From Prostheceraeus crozeri (Eukaryota > Platyhelminthes > Polycladida > Euryleptidae): a stretch of 64,000 nucleotides of DNA. The notes under the pieces were generated by a model. That model was not told where the DNA came from. It worked only from the letters and a program-made list of their open reading frames with translations, and ran no database searches. Location of the stretch: the NCBI GenBank assembly GCA_907163375.1, contig CAJQUW010007057.1, forward strand, positions 62,001 to 126,000. The letters are read 5' to 3'. Within the stretch, counting starts at the first letter, position 1, and every line of letters begins with the position of its first letter. This document shows positions 36,715 to 50,002 of this stretch, in pieces. The translations under genes were made by a program, and so were the position numbers.

Positions 36715-37345
36715 AAATCCAACAAAGAACTTTGGTATTGTTTACCATCTCCCTTGCTCAGACACCCAGTGCACGTGGTCTTACGTTGGGGAATCGAGCC
36801 GGTCCTTGGAGGAGAGAAGAAAGGAGCACATCATGGCAGTCAAAGACATAGACGTTGAGCGTTCTGAAGTAGCCCGTCATGTTTTTGAAAGTGATCATCA
36901 AGTTGACTTCGAAGGTATGCAAATAGTGGAGAAAGTATCTTTATGGAGGAAGAGGATAGTAAAAGAAGCCTTGTGGACAAAGAAGCTTGGTTCTTCCAAT
37001 CGTGTAAAGCATTCTTTGAGTCACTTGGGGAGTTTTTAGCTAGTTCTTTCCTTCGTTTGCTTCTCTTGACTTTTTATGTACATTTTTCGTCTACTTCTTG
37101 TTTTAACAGTAGTCATTTTATTTGTTAATATTGTATACGCAACATGATTAACACATTTTGTATAGTTCTATGCTTTGGCGTCCAGTTCCGTACATGACTC
37201 CTGTTCAGCAATGTGGCATGATCAACTGATGTTCAGTTTCATGACTGCCTGCACCTGATGATGGTCGCTTGGTGCGTCCGAAAGGCCTCGTCCTAATAAA
37301 GCTGTATTTTATCAATACAAAAAGGACTTCTCTCATCCAACTCAT
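36713..37345 (+). mobile_element. Penelope-like element 3' end, plus-strand copy (GIY-YIG endonuclease)
   Basis: This is the inverse of 35737-36348, nearly identical. The open frame keeps FGIVYHLPC, then WSYVGESSRSLEERRKEH, ARHVFESDHQVDF and a C-terminal LGSSNRVKHSLSHLGSF. These are the GIY, YIG and downstream acidic/basic segments of a GIY-YIG nuclease used for target nicking. The open frame appears to start upstream at 36554, but those residues are antisense to the other copy and are not part of the original protein. The copy is truncated just before the nuclease domain. Confidence 0.85.
37255..37292 (+). ncRNA. Hammerhead-ribozyme-like core in the Penelope 3' region
   Basis: CTGATGA (37255-37261) is followed by a hairpin GGTCGC-TTGGT-GCGTCC (one T-T mismatch), then GAAA (37280-37283) and GGCCTCGTC. 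This order matches the hammerhead core CUGANGA, stem II, GAAA, UH. Penelope-like elements are known to carry hammerheads. I could not find a convincing stem I partner, and stem III is weak, so activity is uncertain. The mirror copy is on the minus strand at 35790-35827. Confidence 0.45.
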
Positions 37346-37710
37346 AATGTCTGGTCCTTTATTCTCAACAATACATGTATATATTCAGATATAAAGAGCC
37401 CTCCTTGAAAATATTTTGAAGGAAAAACAACTACATGTAGCAACAACTGCTTCTTTCAACCGAACATGTTTCAGAGTTATTCACTCCATCTTCAGCGGTA
37501 TACAGGAATCCGATAAAACAACAGAAGTAAGTTTAAATACATACCAGCGTAAAATGCATGAACCGATATCCATCATTTATGACGTGCAGAACTACGGTGC
37601 TATGTACAAGCGAAAAATGACGTCATCTGAACTCACAGATTCAAGTGCAAGGGCACTGAGCCATCCCTTTCATTCGATATTTTCTTTCAGAAGAATAGAC
37701 TCTAAGACAG
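37346..37710. other. No gene recognised
   Basis: A 117-codon plus frame (37416-37769) runs into the GACCCA repeat and has no recognisable domain. Confidence 0.35.
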
Positions 37711-39390
37711 AGTTGGAAGTGGGTCAACGAAACTTGACCCATGACCCACCTGACCCACGACATATGTGACCCATGACCCACCTGACCCACCGATTTTTCA
37801 CGAAAACATGACCCACGACCCACCACAACTTTGACCCACTTGACCCACCTAACCCACATGCTGCAAGGGTGAATGATGTGAGTGCAATTCAGGGATGCGA
37901 AGTCCTATCATTTTGATAGGACTCCGACTCCGGGTGTTGATAGGACTGCGGCTTCTACTTCAATTTTCACCGGCATGATTTTATGATTCACTAAATTTAT
38001 GTTTCACTTCTTGAATCTGAACGGTGATGTGGACCCATTTACATCTTTCAAAGTCAATTGAAATCATTGACTTTGATATGTTATTTTGCTGTACCAGTGG
38101 CAAGTTTCATATGATCACGCTTACGAAGATTCTTGAGGTTCAGCATGAAATCAACAGCAGGTCAATTGCTAATTTACCTGCAAACGTATACTGCAACTGT
38201 TTGCAACTGGTAATGCAAACATTACCTCTCCAAGGCTGTCATGACACGGACGATCTGTAAAATAACATCATTTCCATCTGCTACTATCACAATCAGTCGA
38301 TTCCGTTGGAATTTGTTCAAAACTGCAAAACTTTTCATATCTCACATTTGGAAACAATTCCGACTGTATCTCCCTTGAGTTCATTTAATAAAATCGAAAG
38401 TGCATACACATTGGGGATTTAATAAATGCAGAGCTACCACTCTACCCAATATATTTAATCTATGATTATAGGTTTACTTGAACCTACATTCAGTGATCAT
38501 TGCTGTATCAATTATTAATCATTTTCAATGAAAGTTGATCAAATGTCGCTTTTAGTTGGATGCAAGAAACTCGGCTCCTCCCATCTGCTTGATGTGTGCT
38601 TCACACGGTTTTTCTCCAGTCTCTACCAAGCAGGTAAATCCCCCATCCTTCTACAAAAAAAATGAGTACACTTTCGATTTTAATATGCGCCTTGGAGGAG
38701 TCAACAAACACGATTAACGTGAGGGTAAGAGGCAATGTTCTTAAACAAACTAGTATTTCACTTGTGTCTCTGATGTGACCTTTGGCGCGTGGGTGTGATC
38801 GAGGCTAGGAAGGCTTGACTTCTACTAAATCACCGAGTGAAGAGACAATCCTTTCTTTACTATCACGGTTCATTCCCTCAACTATTACAGGCTTTGCATG
38901 CACTGCTGTCTCTGCACTTTTGCTTTATGGAGAAAGTTGACATCAAGGCAGTGACATCTGTGCACGAGAATAAATAATTTGTTTGTATTATATATCGGGT
39001 CTAGCTATAGGCCGGAGTCTGGAGTCCTATCATTTGATAGGACTACGACTCCGACTCCGACTTCGCATCCCTGGTGCAATTTCTTTTTCCGGTATCACCT
39101 TTATTTTCATTTTCATTTCGTTCTATGTCTATCTAGGTAGAGGCCTCGTAGTATCAAAATTATTGTTAAGATTTGGTATGAAGATTCAAGTGTATCAGAT
39201 TACTTGTCATATGATAAATAGACATGCAACCTCATCAAAATTATCTTCTCATCAAAGTTCATGTTCAACAAATAAATACCTAAGATTCTAATTAAATTTA
39301 AACGATTCTGCTTCTTTTTATAATTCTTGACTATCCTTCTTAGTGCCACCTTTTTAGCTCGTAGAGAGAGGTTTTGTTAAGTTGAGGGCC
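37711..39390 (+). repeat. GACCCA-rich dispersed repeat, copy 1 (interrupted)
   Basis: Begins GTTGGAAGTGGGTCAACG, continues through many GACCCAC units to about 37858, then GGGTGAATGATGTGAGTGC. After the inserted hAT element it resumes at 39074 and ends near TTAGCTCGTAGAGAGAGG. A second copy in the same orientation is at 39528-43122. Confidence 0.75.
37890..39073. mobile_element. hAT-type non-autonomous element (1184 bp) with perfect 8-bp target duplication
   Basis: Ends CAGGGATGCGAAGTC and GACTTCGCATCCCTG are perfect inverted repeats, and GTGCAATT flanks both sides (37882-37889, 39074-39081). CCTATCATTTTGATAGGACT-type palindromes lie next to each end. No transposase is encoded. The uninterrupted target is seen in the sister repeat copy at about 42828-42840. 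Confidence 0.93.
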
Positions 39391-41737
39391 CTACAAAAAG
39401 TTGTATATTTGATGTAAGAATGACATTCATTGAAAAGCAGATGGAGTAAGCATGCGTAACGTGTGAATATTACTATAATATTATTATAATTCAAGCTTAC
39501 ATTACATATAGATGAACTGATATCAGAATTGGAAGTGGGTCAACGAAACTTGACCCATGACCCACCTGACCCACGACATATGTGACCCACGACCCACCGA
39601 CTTTTCACGAAAACATAACCCACGACACACCTGACCCACGACCCAACTGACCCACCACAACTTTGACCCATTTGACCCACCCTCCACAAGCCAAATGACG
39701 TGATTATGTCGTCTACTAGACGTCTAATTTCCCGTCTTGCTTAGTTGTCTTAAAGTCGTAAATAATGACCGATGTGTGTCGAGATTAAGACGACTTGATT
39801 AGACGATATAGCGACGATACTTAGACGTCTTAGAAATACCTATATAATTTCTTCTAATCGTCGAAGCTCAAGAATCCAGAAACATTTTATTGATCAATTA
39901 CAATTGTTTTGAAGTTCCACCGGAAATTATGCTCTGCACTATGGTCGACTTCCTCTTGGCGATCTGACCCATTCGCTTGAGCACTTCCCCCGAAAGTTTG
40001 TCGATCACTTTTATTTCCTCAGTAGTTTGAATTCGGCGAATCTGCAATAAACAGAAGAAATGCTTCATTATTCAGGTAGAATAGGAAACTTAAAAACTTG
40101 AGAAAAATTTTGACTTTTGATTTATTTCAAAAGTTTGCGGAAAATAGAGGGAGCGCTTCACTACTGTCTACTCTAGCATAACTCATCAGATAGAATTATT
40201 TTTATCAATTCATATTCCTTCTCTATCGCAGGAAACAAACGATATTCGTAACCATCGTTGTCAAAAACATATACGAACTTACCTTTCAATTTGTAACTTA
40301 TTACATTGCTACATTATCTTCAAAGTCTTCTACATTGTATGTATGTGATATCCTAGTCAATCGAAAACATCAATTGATTTTTGAAAACTTCTGATTCTAT
40401 TGATTATTCAAAACTAAGATGTTCTATATTCGATATTTTCTTCTGCTTCTTTGGAAATATATGTAAGTAATCAGAAATGTATTAACTAATAACACTAGAA
40501 GTGCCATTATCCCTTCTATGCATATAGCTACGAGGCAACGTATTGCGACAAATCAGTCAGTATGTCTGTGGTAACTCTGACAGATCAATATGTAATAGAT
40601 TTTGACCCGAATCGGAGGGAAATATCAACTAATCAACCGAAGGCCGTTTTGGCAAACACTTCGGGCACAGCAATAAAGCCAAACCAAAGTCCCGAGGTCC
40701 CCTAAGAGCGAAGAAATTCGCAACAAATTAATTGATATCAGATGACGCTATATAGTTTTATTGACAACAAAATCATTTTTCTTTTATTTTTTGCGATTTC
40801 ATTAAGCTTCAACATTTAAATCATATAATTTCGTGAAAATATAACTAATACAGCATAATGTAGTTAATTCACTTAAACTTAGGCAATGAAAGGAGTATAT
40901 GTAAACATCTCACCTGCAGCTCTGGCAATTGATGATGTTAATCATCCAAAAACATTTTGTTGTCAGAATGCATCAAACTATTGTCTTGTTTCTCACGAGA
41001 TGACACTCAAAGCCCTGGTTTTCAGCGACGAAGGTAGGAGATAAAGTCAAGTCACTAAATATGAGGTGAACCAAATCACAATATATTTTGCAAGATGATA
41101 ACGGCAAAAGCCTAGTCGGCGACTTGAAAATACAAAATAAATGATCTGTAAATTGATTGTGGAGGTCGAATATGGTTCGCGGATATGAGTTCCTCTAAAT
41201 GTCCAAAGAAAAGATGGTGATCAAGGCGTCGTTCAAGAAAATTTGGTCTAAGTCGTAGACGTTTCACTAAAACCGTAATGCTAGATATGAATCACGTTCG
41301 ATGCGCAGAGTAGCCAGGAATGAAATGAAGACCGTTTGCACGTTTCCTTTCTCGCTGTCATGTGATTATCAATGGTGACGCGCGCGCGTCGATTGAAGGT
41401 CAGTCGCTCAGGCGGGAGTGGGGAAATAATCTGTGCGCAGTTCTCCTCTATTCGGAAATGAAATGCGATGGGTATACACTGACCGCTTTATCTTAACGCT
41501 GCGTAAATCATCGAAAGACAGACAGTCCATGCATCGAATTAGCACAGCCGTAAAAAAGACTTACTGCATGATAATCTTAAAATGTTGCAATTATAATCTA
41601 TTCCAAATGCAGTGTCAAAATTGTGATTCTTCAGATGTCAACCATGAATCCTATTAATATAAGAGATGCATGGGTAGAAATTAATGATGAATTTTTACTT
41701 TATATTATTTTCGAAGATAAGCAATTCAAAAATAAAA

Positions 41738-42010
41738 CATGAGAGAGAGAGAGAGAAAGAGATGAAGCAAAGCTAGATTCTGATACATGAGGCGAGAAAA
41801 GAAATGAAGGAGGAAGATAAAGATGATAATTGAAGAGAATTAATCAAGGAAGAAGTATAAAAAGAAGTGATGAGGAAAGAGAAGAAGAAGAGGAAGATAA
41901 AGGTGAGAAATGAGGAGACAGAGAAGAGAAGGAAGAAAATGAGGAGAAATCAAGAGAGAGAGTGAAAAGAAGAGAAATGCTCAGAAAGAAGAAAATCTCG
42001 GTGAAATCAC
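41738..42010. repeat. Polypurine (GA-rich) tract
   Basis: About 270 bp of GA-rich DNA starting with (GA)n. Its complement gives a spurious Ser/Leu-rich minus-strand frame. The same tract is present inverted at 52960-53340 within the related element. Confidence 0.85.
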
Positions 42011-42189
42011 CGAGATAAATAAAGACAATAAGTATCAAATATCCATATATTATATCTTTGATTTGAATACAATGAGCATGATGCACAAAGTGACGTCTCC
42101 AAAGACTTTTTTATGTAGCCAACGTACATATTTTTTAAGTTTTCAACGCATTTTATTTATCTTACTTATATAACCCTGTGAAACTGGAA

Positions 42190-42455
42190 AACAGTGCAGG
42201 CAACGGAGGCACTTCACTAAGATGTGGTGTGTTAGCAACGTTCAGGCAACGTGTAAGCAACTGGTCAAAAACAACGGTGTTTCAGCAACCTCGAGGCAAC
42301 ATCAAGGCAACTATGTAAAAAATGATCGTGTTTCACCAACGTTTTGGCAACGTGTAGGCAACCATTTTTGACAACCGGCAACCAAAGGCAACCGTGGCGT
42401 CGTTCAGGCAACGTTGCCGACACCAAGTATGGCTCATTGGGTGCTTTGTATTTTT
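42190..42455. repeat. GGCAAC-repeat terminal fragment inside element A
   Basis: GGCAAC/GCAACGT motifs recur more than ten times, ending in CTCATTGGGT. The pattern resembles a terminal cluster of another CCC-ended element with its own palindromic repeat, but only one end is visible. Confidence 0.5.
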
Positions 42456-44150
42456 ATTCCTGGCTCAAACCATACTTCAAATGTGCGATTCTAGACAACT
42501 TGTAAATAATAGAAGTGTAAATACAGGTTCAAATTTTGTCGATAATTAGACGACTATATGACGACTCAGATCGCACGAGTTACTTAGTCTAAAAATGGTC
42601 TACCTTTCTTCAATTTTAGACCACCTACAAATTCATTTTTATTGCATCCTGAAGTTCAAAGTAACTAGTATGTGTTCTCTAGACACCGGTGAGCTCAAAA
42701 AAATATACAAAATTGCATCTTAAGATTCGAGAAAAAGATTAGACCAGTAGACGACTTTTCGTCCAGATATGGACGTCTAAAATGTTTATGGGACCTGACC
42801 CACAAGCTGCATGGGTGAATGATGTGAGTGCAATTCCTTTTCTGGTAGTATCTTTAGTTTCATTTTCATTCAAGATTCTAGGTCTATCTAAGTAGAGGTC
42901 TCGTGGTAACAAAATGTTGTTTAGATTTAGATTCAAGTGCATCAGAGCACTTGTCACATGATAAATAGACATGTAACCTCATCAAAATTATCTTATAATC
43001 AAAGTTCATGCACCAGAAATGCCCAAGGTTCTAAAAAATTGAAGTGATTCTGTTTCTTGTTATTTAATTCTTGACTATCCTTTTTAGTGCTACCTGTTTA
43101 ACTCGTAAAGAGATGATTAGTTAACACTAGAATTACCGGAGAAAAAGTAAACCGACTTTTACCGTGGTGTCAAATTTGACACCAATGTATTTTTTGTTCT
43201 CAGTCAATAGCATAAGTCATTGAACAACGATTTTTTAGTTATAAAAGAAAATGATCTAAATAATCGATTGTAGTAGAGCTATAATTGCTTCAGATAGCTA
43301 CCGAATCTATCAGAATTGAATGAGCGTATAGGCCCAGTAAACATGTGACGTCAGCGGGATGTCATGACGACGTCATTCCAGGATGGCCCACGTACGTCTT
43401 ATTTGACAGTAAAAAAGACGTCACAGTGGAAGCATTACAGGACGTCAGTCTGACATCCCGCCGGAACATCCAACGTACGTCTTCAAAGTGCTCCTACGAG
43501 ACGTCCTAATGAGTCACTTGACATCGTGACAGACATCCCATTACCATACTTAAAACTAGTTTCAATTATTTACCCAATTATGAAGATAACGAAAACATTG
43601 GAATCATCTGTGGATATTGATATATATTTTCGCAAATTATCTAAGTTCTGTTTGCATACACGTTCCACTTGAGACAAAAGCAGACGCTGATAAATTTCGG
43701 ATCCTTCTTCGATATTCCATTGACCTTTTGTAAGCACAACGTACCTGAAGTAAGAAACCGCAAAATTTTAATTAGATCACAAAAATTACGTACACGTAGG
43801 CATACATATACAACGCTCAAAAGAGAAATCACTATATTAGAATATCAATATCTAATATGAAGAAATTGCTCATCAGAGGTATCGAAATGCATGCCTATTG
43901 AATTTGAGTCACCGTAGAGAAGATGCTTCGACATGTAGGCATATAGGGCCGACATTGAATATGAACAATATATAATTCTGTATAGTTCGTAAAATATAAA
44001 ATTTCTTTCATTGACATGAGGCACAACTAATCAAAAATAAAAGTTTCTTCATGCTTGCTGCCTAAAATCTAGAGGCTATCGAAGCTAAATTATAAATTGA
44101 AGACATAATTAGAAACTAAAATTAGACTAAAATTTAAAAAAAACATCATA

Positions 44151-47100
44151 CCCCAAGTAAAAAATGACGTTTTTTCAACGGTTGAAATTATCGTTGAAAA
44201 CTAACCAAAAATCAACTTGGTATGACAAACGTTGAAAAAACGTTGAATAAACGTTGCTAATAAACGTACGGTTGATATCATCGTTGAAAACAAACCAAAA
44301 ATCAACTTGGTGTGAAAAACTTTGAAAAAACGTTGAATAAACGTTGATTAAACATTTTAATTGTTTCTGCGGATATAAGCCCTAGATGACCGTTTTTGGA
44401 TAAAACATGGATAATGCATGCATCATGGATAAATCCTATCAAAAAGTATCGTTACATATTAAGTAAAATGGTCTTTCTTTGGAATAAGAATGGCTATATG
44501 CTACTAATAATATTTAACACTGTGAAGAGTGGGAACTGTATATAAAATTTGCTCTAAATAATAATTTGGAATTGTACATGGTTAAAACATCGATCATCCA
44601 TGTACGTGGATAAAATATAACTAAAAGAGCGTTTCATTGTCCATTTGAATTAGATACCGACTTTAACTAATAATATTGATGCTGTAAGAAGTGACATAAA
44701 TACATTTAAATAACACAAAGAATCGCTCATGGATACAACATTGACATATGAAGCATGCGTATATACTATTATTTCGAGTATTTTATATACATGTGTTCTT
44801 TTTATTTGATGAAATTTTGTAGACATACAGAAAAAAATGTTGAAGTCACCCGAATATCTACTTTATGCCTGTATAAAATAGATATTCGGGTGACTTCATC
44901 ATCTCCCTCTCTCTTTCTCACTCACTCTGTCCCCTTTTCTTCTTCCTCTCATATTTCATCATCGTTCACACTCACTACATGTATACTGTATAGCTACTAT
45001 AGCAACAACATCAATCAACACTGACGTACGAATCAGGTCAACAATTACACGTGGCATATATTCTCAAAGGGAGCCTAAGTAATTCTACTGACGCACATTT
45101 TGCTTCTCAAATCGAAACATCTGTCAATTGAAATCTATAAGCTCCACGTATACCGTACCCATCAGCATGTCGATTTTGATCGATTTGCTCGTGTGTTCGC
45201 CAAATTGCTTGGCTAACAATTTGCAAAACTTTTGATATTAAATCAGTGTGTGCTGGACCAAACAATTGCATAAGCATCCAGCTCCATCTGCGTAATCGTA
45301 TCTCGCTTCTATAACTTTCCGTCACTTAAGGAAATTCGATCGCCACGCGCACGCAGCTGAGGGAGTTCAGTCACATTGTCGGCAGCCTGTGATGGCCGTG
45401 GCCGCATCTGCGTGCAGACTGAGAAGTAGTGGTCGATAATATTCTCCCGCTGCAAATTGTTGATGCCTGTGACTCATAGTCCCTGCTTCTAATTATTGTC
45501 CGCCCATGACGTGAAACAGAAGGCTGCGCAAGTCAGGCGCAGTAGCTTGTGCACTCTTCGCGCTCGTGGTCTACGTGTGCTGCTTGCTATTACAAAAGTC
45601 AGCGCATTAAGAGGATATTTCTACTTACACACCGTTATTTAGTCATCGTCTACGTTTTTTATCATACTTCGTTATCATGCACAATACATGGAGCACAATC
45701 TACTTATGACTACCTCACTGACCTGCAATGTGTCCAGTTATGTGGATTTACCATCAATTCTCTTTCAATTATCAACAAATCGAAAATGAAGAGCGCTCGT
45801 ATGTAGTCAGTGAGTTCTTCTACTCACTGAAGCCATCAAGTTCCTTTGATTCATGTATCAGAATTATTGAATTAAAAATGCATCTATTGGATCAGACTAC
45901 AGAAAAAGGGTAAGTTTCTAAATGTTTTCAGATTTAGCTTGTCAATTTTGTTTCAGCATTTAACGGCAAGTCTAGGTACATGTATTTGGAAATCCCAAAG
46001 ACAAAAACGAAGGAGAGATTTGGGCATGGATTTGGGTTCATTGATCATGAACGTATAGACCTTTCTATTAGTGATTACTGTTATATCTGCTCTTACTTTT
46101 ACAAATGCTAAAAAGTTATAAGCGTCATACTTCACATAATTTACTGGTAACAACAAAATATCTCAATTACTCTTAGCTGTGTAGCAGACTTATCACAAGG
46201 AGTCCTACCAATACTTTGAATTCATTTGTGTGATGAAAAAAAGTGATGTCACATGCTCAAGGCTTATTTACTTCGAATTCAATATGCGAAATTGAGTTGT
46301 GCATTTCTATCAGTTTTCAAGTCGACGTTTCTCGTTGAAAAATCGATTAAAAGTGTCGATGAAAAGAATTATTATTGTATCATGAAAAGAATTATAATTA
46401 AATGGAATTATGTTGAAATGATATTATATTATTTTTAAATCCGTAATTTATGATTGCTTGTATTTAAAATAGCACAAACATCTGGGCATGTTGAGACAGA
46501 GTAGTTGCATGCTAAAAATTTGAGAAACTATGAGCATGAAAGAATTTGATTAGCGCAATAAAACCCATTGTAATTTAGCACTTCAATAATTAGATGTGTA
46601 TCAGGCTACAGGCCTACTTATGCTATAGCATTAATATTTGGATGACAAATAATTGAAAAAGTTTTTGAGACAGTCTAACATGCGGCAAGACCTAAAAATT
46701 CTATTTCAGGACCGCAAAAAGTTTAGGTGGATAATGTTTTTATCAATTTCGACAATTATTATTGCTATTCGATTTCTGTTTAAGTGTATAATTTTTCTAT
46801 TGTTTCTTAAAGATGCATCCATCAAGGAAACATGTGTAAATAGGTCATTATTTCAATTTTAATTTACATTGAATTGAATTGAAAACCTGTAGCTATCGCC
46901 TGTGGTAATTACTTACTTCAGAATTGCCACATTTAAAAAAATACCATCAATTTGATATTTCAAGTCGTTTGAGAAAAATAATCAAGCACACAAAAGGTAT
47001 AGATGCTACACCACGAACTACACGTTGTATACGGCTACATGCACACCGTATAATTATGCGCACAAGACTAGTTTTGTGTTAAAGCCCTACAATGGGTTTA

Positions 47101-49667
47101 GTTGTGGTAATCAATAATTCTTCATTCTTTACGACAAGTATAAAACAATCAAAATGCAAACTCATTGCTACTATTGCATCAGAATTTGTGTTGACTTATT
47201 ACACATTATGCTTCGCACTTTTCAATATTATTGTAAGCCTAGGTATTGTGGTCACATGTTTGCTGTATGCCCATATGTCACCATGAATTACTTGAAGAGA
47301 TGTCATATAAATAGTAGAGACAAGAGGATATTATGTGTGTATGTGTTTGTAGATTGTGTTTCTAAACAAACTGTTTGGATATCAAAATAAATTTACATGT
47401 ATCAATTTTATAATAAAAATTCAAGCGCTCCTGAATATTTTCATCGGATGAATTGTTGAAAAAGCGGTCGGCAATAGGCTACATACTCCGCTTTTGTTTG
47501 CAGATCACATTTTTCTAAAAAAAGTTACTTGAATATCAGAATGAAATTAATAAATACTACGAGTATTGATTAGAAAATTATTAATAAATTGATAATGATC
47601 ACAATTTGTCCACTCCTGAATTTCTTCATTTGCTATCGAAATTCCTGTGAATATCGCATGCCACATTGTCGAAGATTAAATGATCCAAAAGCAATTTTCT
47701 TAATTATCTTTACTATAACACCTAATATTACTATAAATGATTTCTCTTTTTAAACTTTGAGTAGGCCTACCCATGGAATGATAATTGAGGGTAGTTAAGT
47801 TTGATAATTCTGCTCTGCACATCAGCACAGAAGTTGTCTTCATTTTACAGGTGTTGATTGCTGAGGCTGCGCAAACTCGTCTTATCTGTGCATCGATGAC
47901 TCAAGGATGTTTTTCTGTCTTGTTATTTGAGCTAATTAGCCCGAAAGCTACTGGAATTTCATTTACCAATAAGTCTCTCATACTCGCAACGTCTAAGTGA
48001 TCATCAGATTCGGACAACCGCCTTGTGATCCAACCAAAGATGCTTTTGAGTGACCTCGCATCATCGCCTCAAATTTCATTTGAGAAGTGAAAGTTTCTCT
48101 GTTGAACTGTAACAGAGAAAGTGGTATCACCTCTATTCTTAAAAATGTGACTGATAACGGCGCGACTGTGTTCGATTCAAAATGACAGTGTTCCAGATGA
48201 CGTGAAATACGCATTCGGGCTGTGGGCATGTTTTCTGTTTGGAAGGATTTTCAAATGAAGGATGATCAAATTCGGATAGAGAAATTTCCCATATATGTTG
48301 ATAAAAGTGATTTTCATCAAGATTATTTGTATCTGATCGTTCGATGTGTGCTACTATATAAACGTCATCTTGTATGGTGGTAAAGCTTTCTTCATTTGCT
48401 AAATTCTTAACGGATGAAAATTGTGTTTTTGAAAGATGTCCATCCCTTCTGCTGTTTACTTGGGAGAGCAGGGCTCAGTTTTTGTAATCTCGATGTTATC
48501 CTACAAAGTAAAATTTTAGTAGGAATATTTTACCAAATGTATAGGCCTAACTACTGTTTTACTGCGAGGTTACTATTGTACGGAAAGACGATCATGTTTG
48601 AAATTTGAATGAAGAACACTTACTTCAGTTTAAAGCGCTATATTCTGTAGGCCCTATAGCTTAAAAAGAAGCGCATCGTGCCATAATGTATTTGTTTTAA
48701 TCAGAAGAAAACTCCATAAGCTGAATTATTGTTCTATCGTTTTTTATTCAAATTTCAAATATCTTTTAACTATACTACTCAATAAACTGTGATCCTTGCG
48801 GTCGACAAGGCTGCATCAAGAAAAATCTAAAGAGTATTTCAGAGTAGCATTTTCCGAATAATCGTTTGCACTGCCATTTTGTATAGGTTTGTTATCAGGG
48901 ATCGCAATTTTCCGTTTTTTTTACGAAATTAAACTATAATGTAAATATTTCAAATTTTTGCATTCAAACCCCGGTTTTCCCGATTTTCCGTTTTATGTAG
49001 CTCACCTTGTTTCATTTACGTTTTAAGTCACATAATCGTCATATAAGCAATGATCAGCATAATTTAGAGCATGCAAGAGTTTATGAACCTCAAATATGAA
49101 ACATTTTCTTCTGCAACTATTCTACCAATTCCTGGTCAAAACATTGCAAGACTAATTCACAATTCTGCTGTAAATTACTTAATTGCATTTTTTATATTCA
49201 ATCACCATAACAGGCATGGATATAGGATGATTTTATGTGTTTAATGCATGACTCCATATTGCATGAAGCCCGATATTTTCAGCGGATGTTCCAAGTCAGC
49301 TAGCAGTTTGTGATTCCAGTTTTATGTTATTTTGCTAATGTCAAATTACGTCATTGAAATATAAATAGATATGCCTATCAACAATTGTGATATTTTCCTT
49401 ACTTATATCGTTGAACGGGTAATGAGGATGTCAGTTGAAAATCAGTTTAAAGAAGGTTTTATTATATTAACAGAAAGTAGTTGATAAAACGTTGATCACC
49501 CCACTTTCTTCAACGTTTTTAAGTAACGTTGAATCAACGTTATATCAGCGGCCAAAGCGTCACGATATCAACCATCCATCAACGTTGAATCAACCGTTTA
49601 TCAACCAAAATCTCGTTGAACATCAACGTTTTTTCACCGTTGATTCAACGTTATCTTTTTAATTGGG
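44151..49667. mobile_element. TIR element E, ~5.5 kb, AACGTT family, no genes
   Basis: The left end CCCCAAGTAAAAAATGACG and right end (reverse reading CCCAATTAAAAAGATAACG) are imperfect inverted repeats. TA lies on both sides (44149-44150, 49668-49669). Next to each end lie clusters of TCAACGTTGAATCAACG-type palindromes (44175-44350, 49490-49655). The interior is AT-rich and I see no transposase; open frames such as 46253-46438 and 46653-46862 have no recognisable content. Non-autonomous. Confidence 0.68.
44841..44898 (+). repeat. Near-perfect 26-bp hairpin
   Basis: Arms 44841-44866 and 44873-44898 (each containing GAAGTCACCCGAATATCTA or its inverse) pair at 25 of 26 positions around a 6-base loop GCCTGT. 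It may be a tiny foldback insert or a small-RNA precursor. Confidence 0.85.
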
Positions 49668-50002
49668 TACATTTTAAAATTCACATTGTCATTATATTTT
49701 GAATGCATGCAATGCTCTGCATCTGGACAGGGACACAGTTTTTGATATATTTTTGATTTTTGACCATCTTCGGATATTTATCGCTTGTAAAATTAGATCA
49801 TGAATTTTAACATGATTTTGCATTCATACTGTACAACCCAATAAAATTTGACATTCATATGATGAGAGAATTCCTTGTTTAGATAGTATTTCCTCTGTTT
49901 TTCAAGCAAATGCGGGACAAGTGACCATCATCTTCCGGCTATAATTTATTTACACACAATTAATTGCACAATCATGATAAAATTGATCATCATAATTATC
50001 AA

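Larger units (their letters stand above)
39683..42792 (+). mobile_element. TIR element A (GACGTC family), nested in the GACCCA repeat
   Basis: Its right end (reverse reading CCCATAAACATTTTAGACGT) matches the ends of elements at 43333 and 52721. The left end is more diverged (CCACAAGCCAAATGACG). Subterminal GACGTC/AGACGTCT motifs are frequent. Positions 40710-42010 are shared in inverse orientation with 52960-54340. There is no transposase, only a purine-rich tract and AT-rich filler, so it is non-autonomous. Confidence 0.6.
39528..43122 (+). repeat. GACCCA-rich dispersed repeat, copy 2 (interrupted)
   Basis: Starts with ATTGGAAGTGGGTCAACG and the GACCCA units, is interrupted at about 39683 by a TIR element, and resumes at about 42793 with CTGACCCACAAGCTGC. 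It then follows copy 1 closely through GTCTATCTAAGTAGAGG to TTAACTCGTAAAGAG. Confidence 0.72.

Noticed and set aside
37641-37859. Gly/Val/Trp-rich minus frame with WVRWVK repeats
   Set aside because: Translation of the GACCCA repeat array on the other strand.
41844-42086. 80-codon Ser-rich minus frame
   Set aside because: Antisense of the GA-rich tract in element A; not protein-like.
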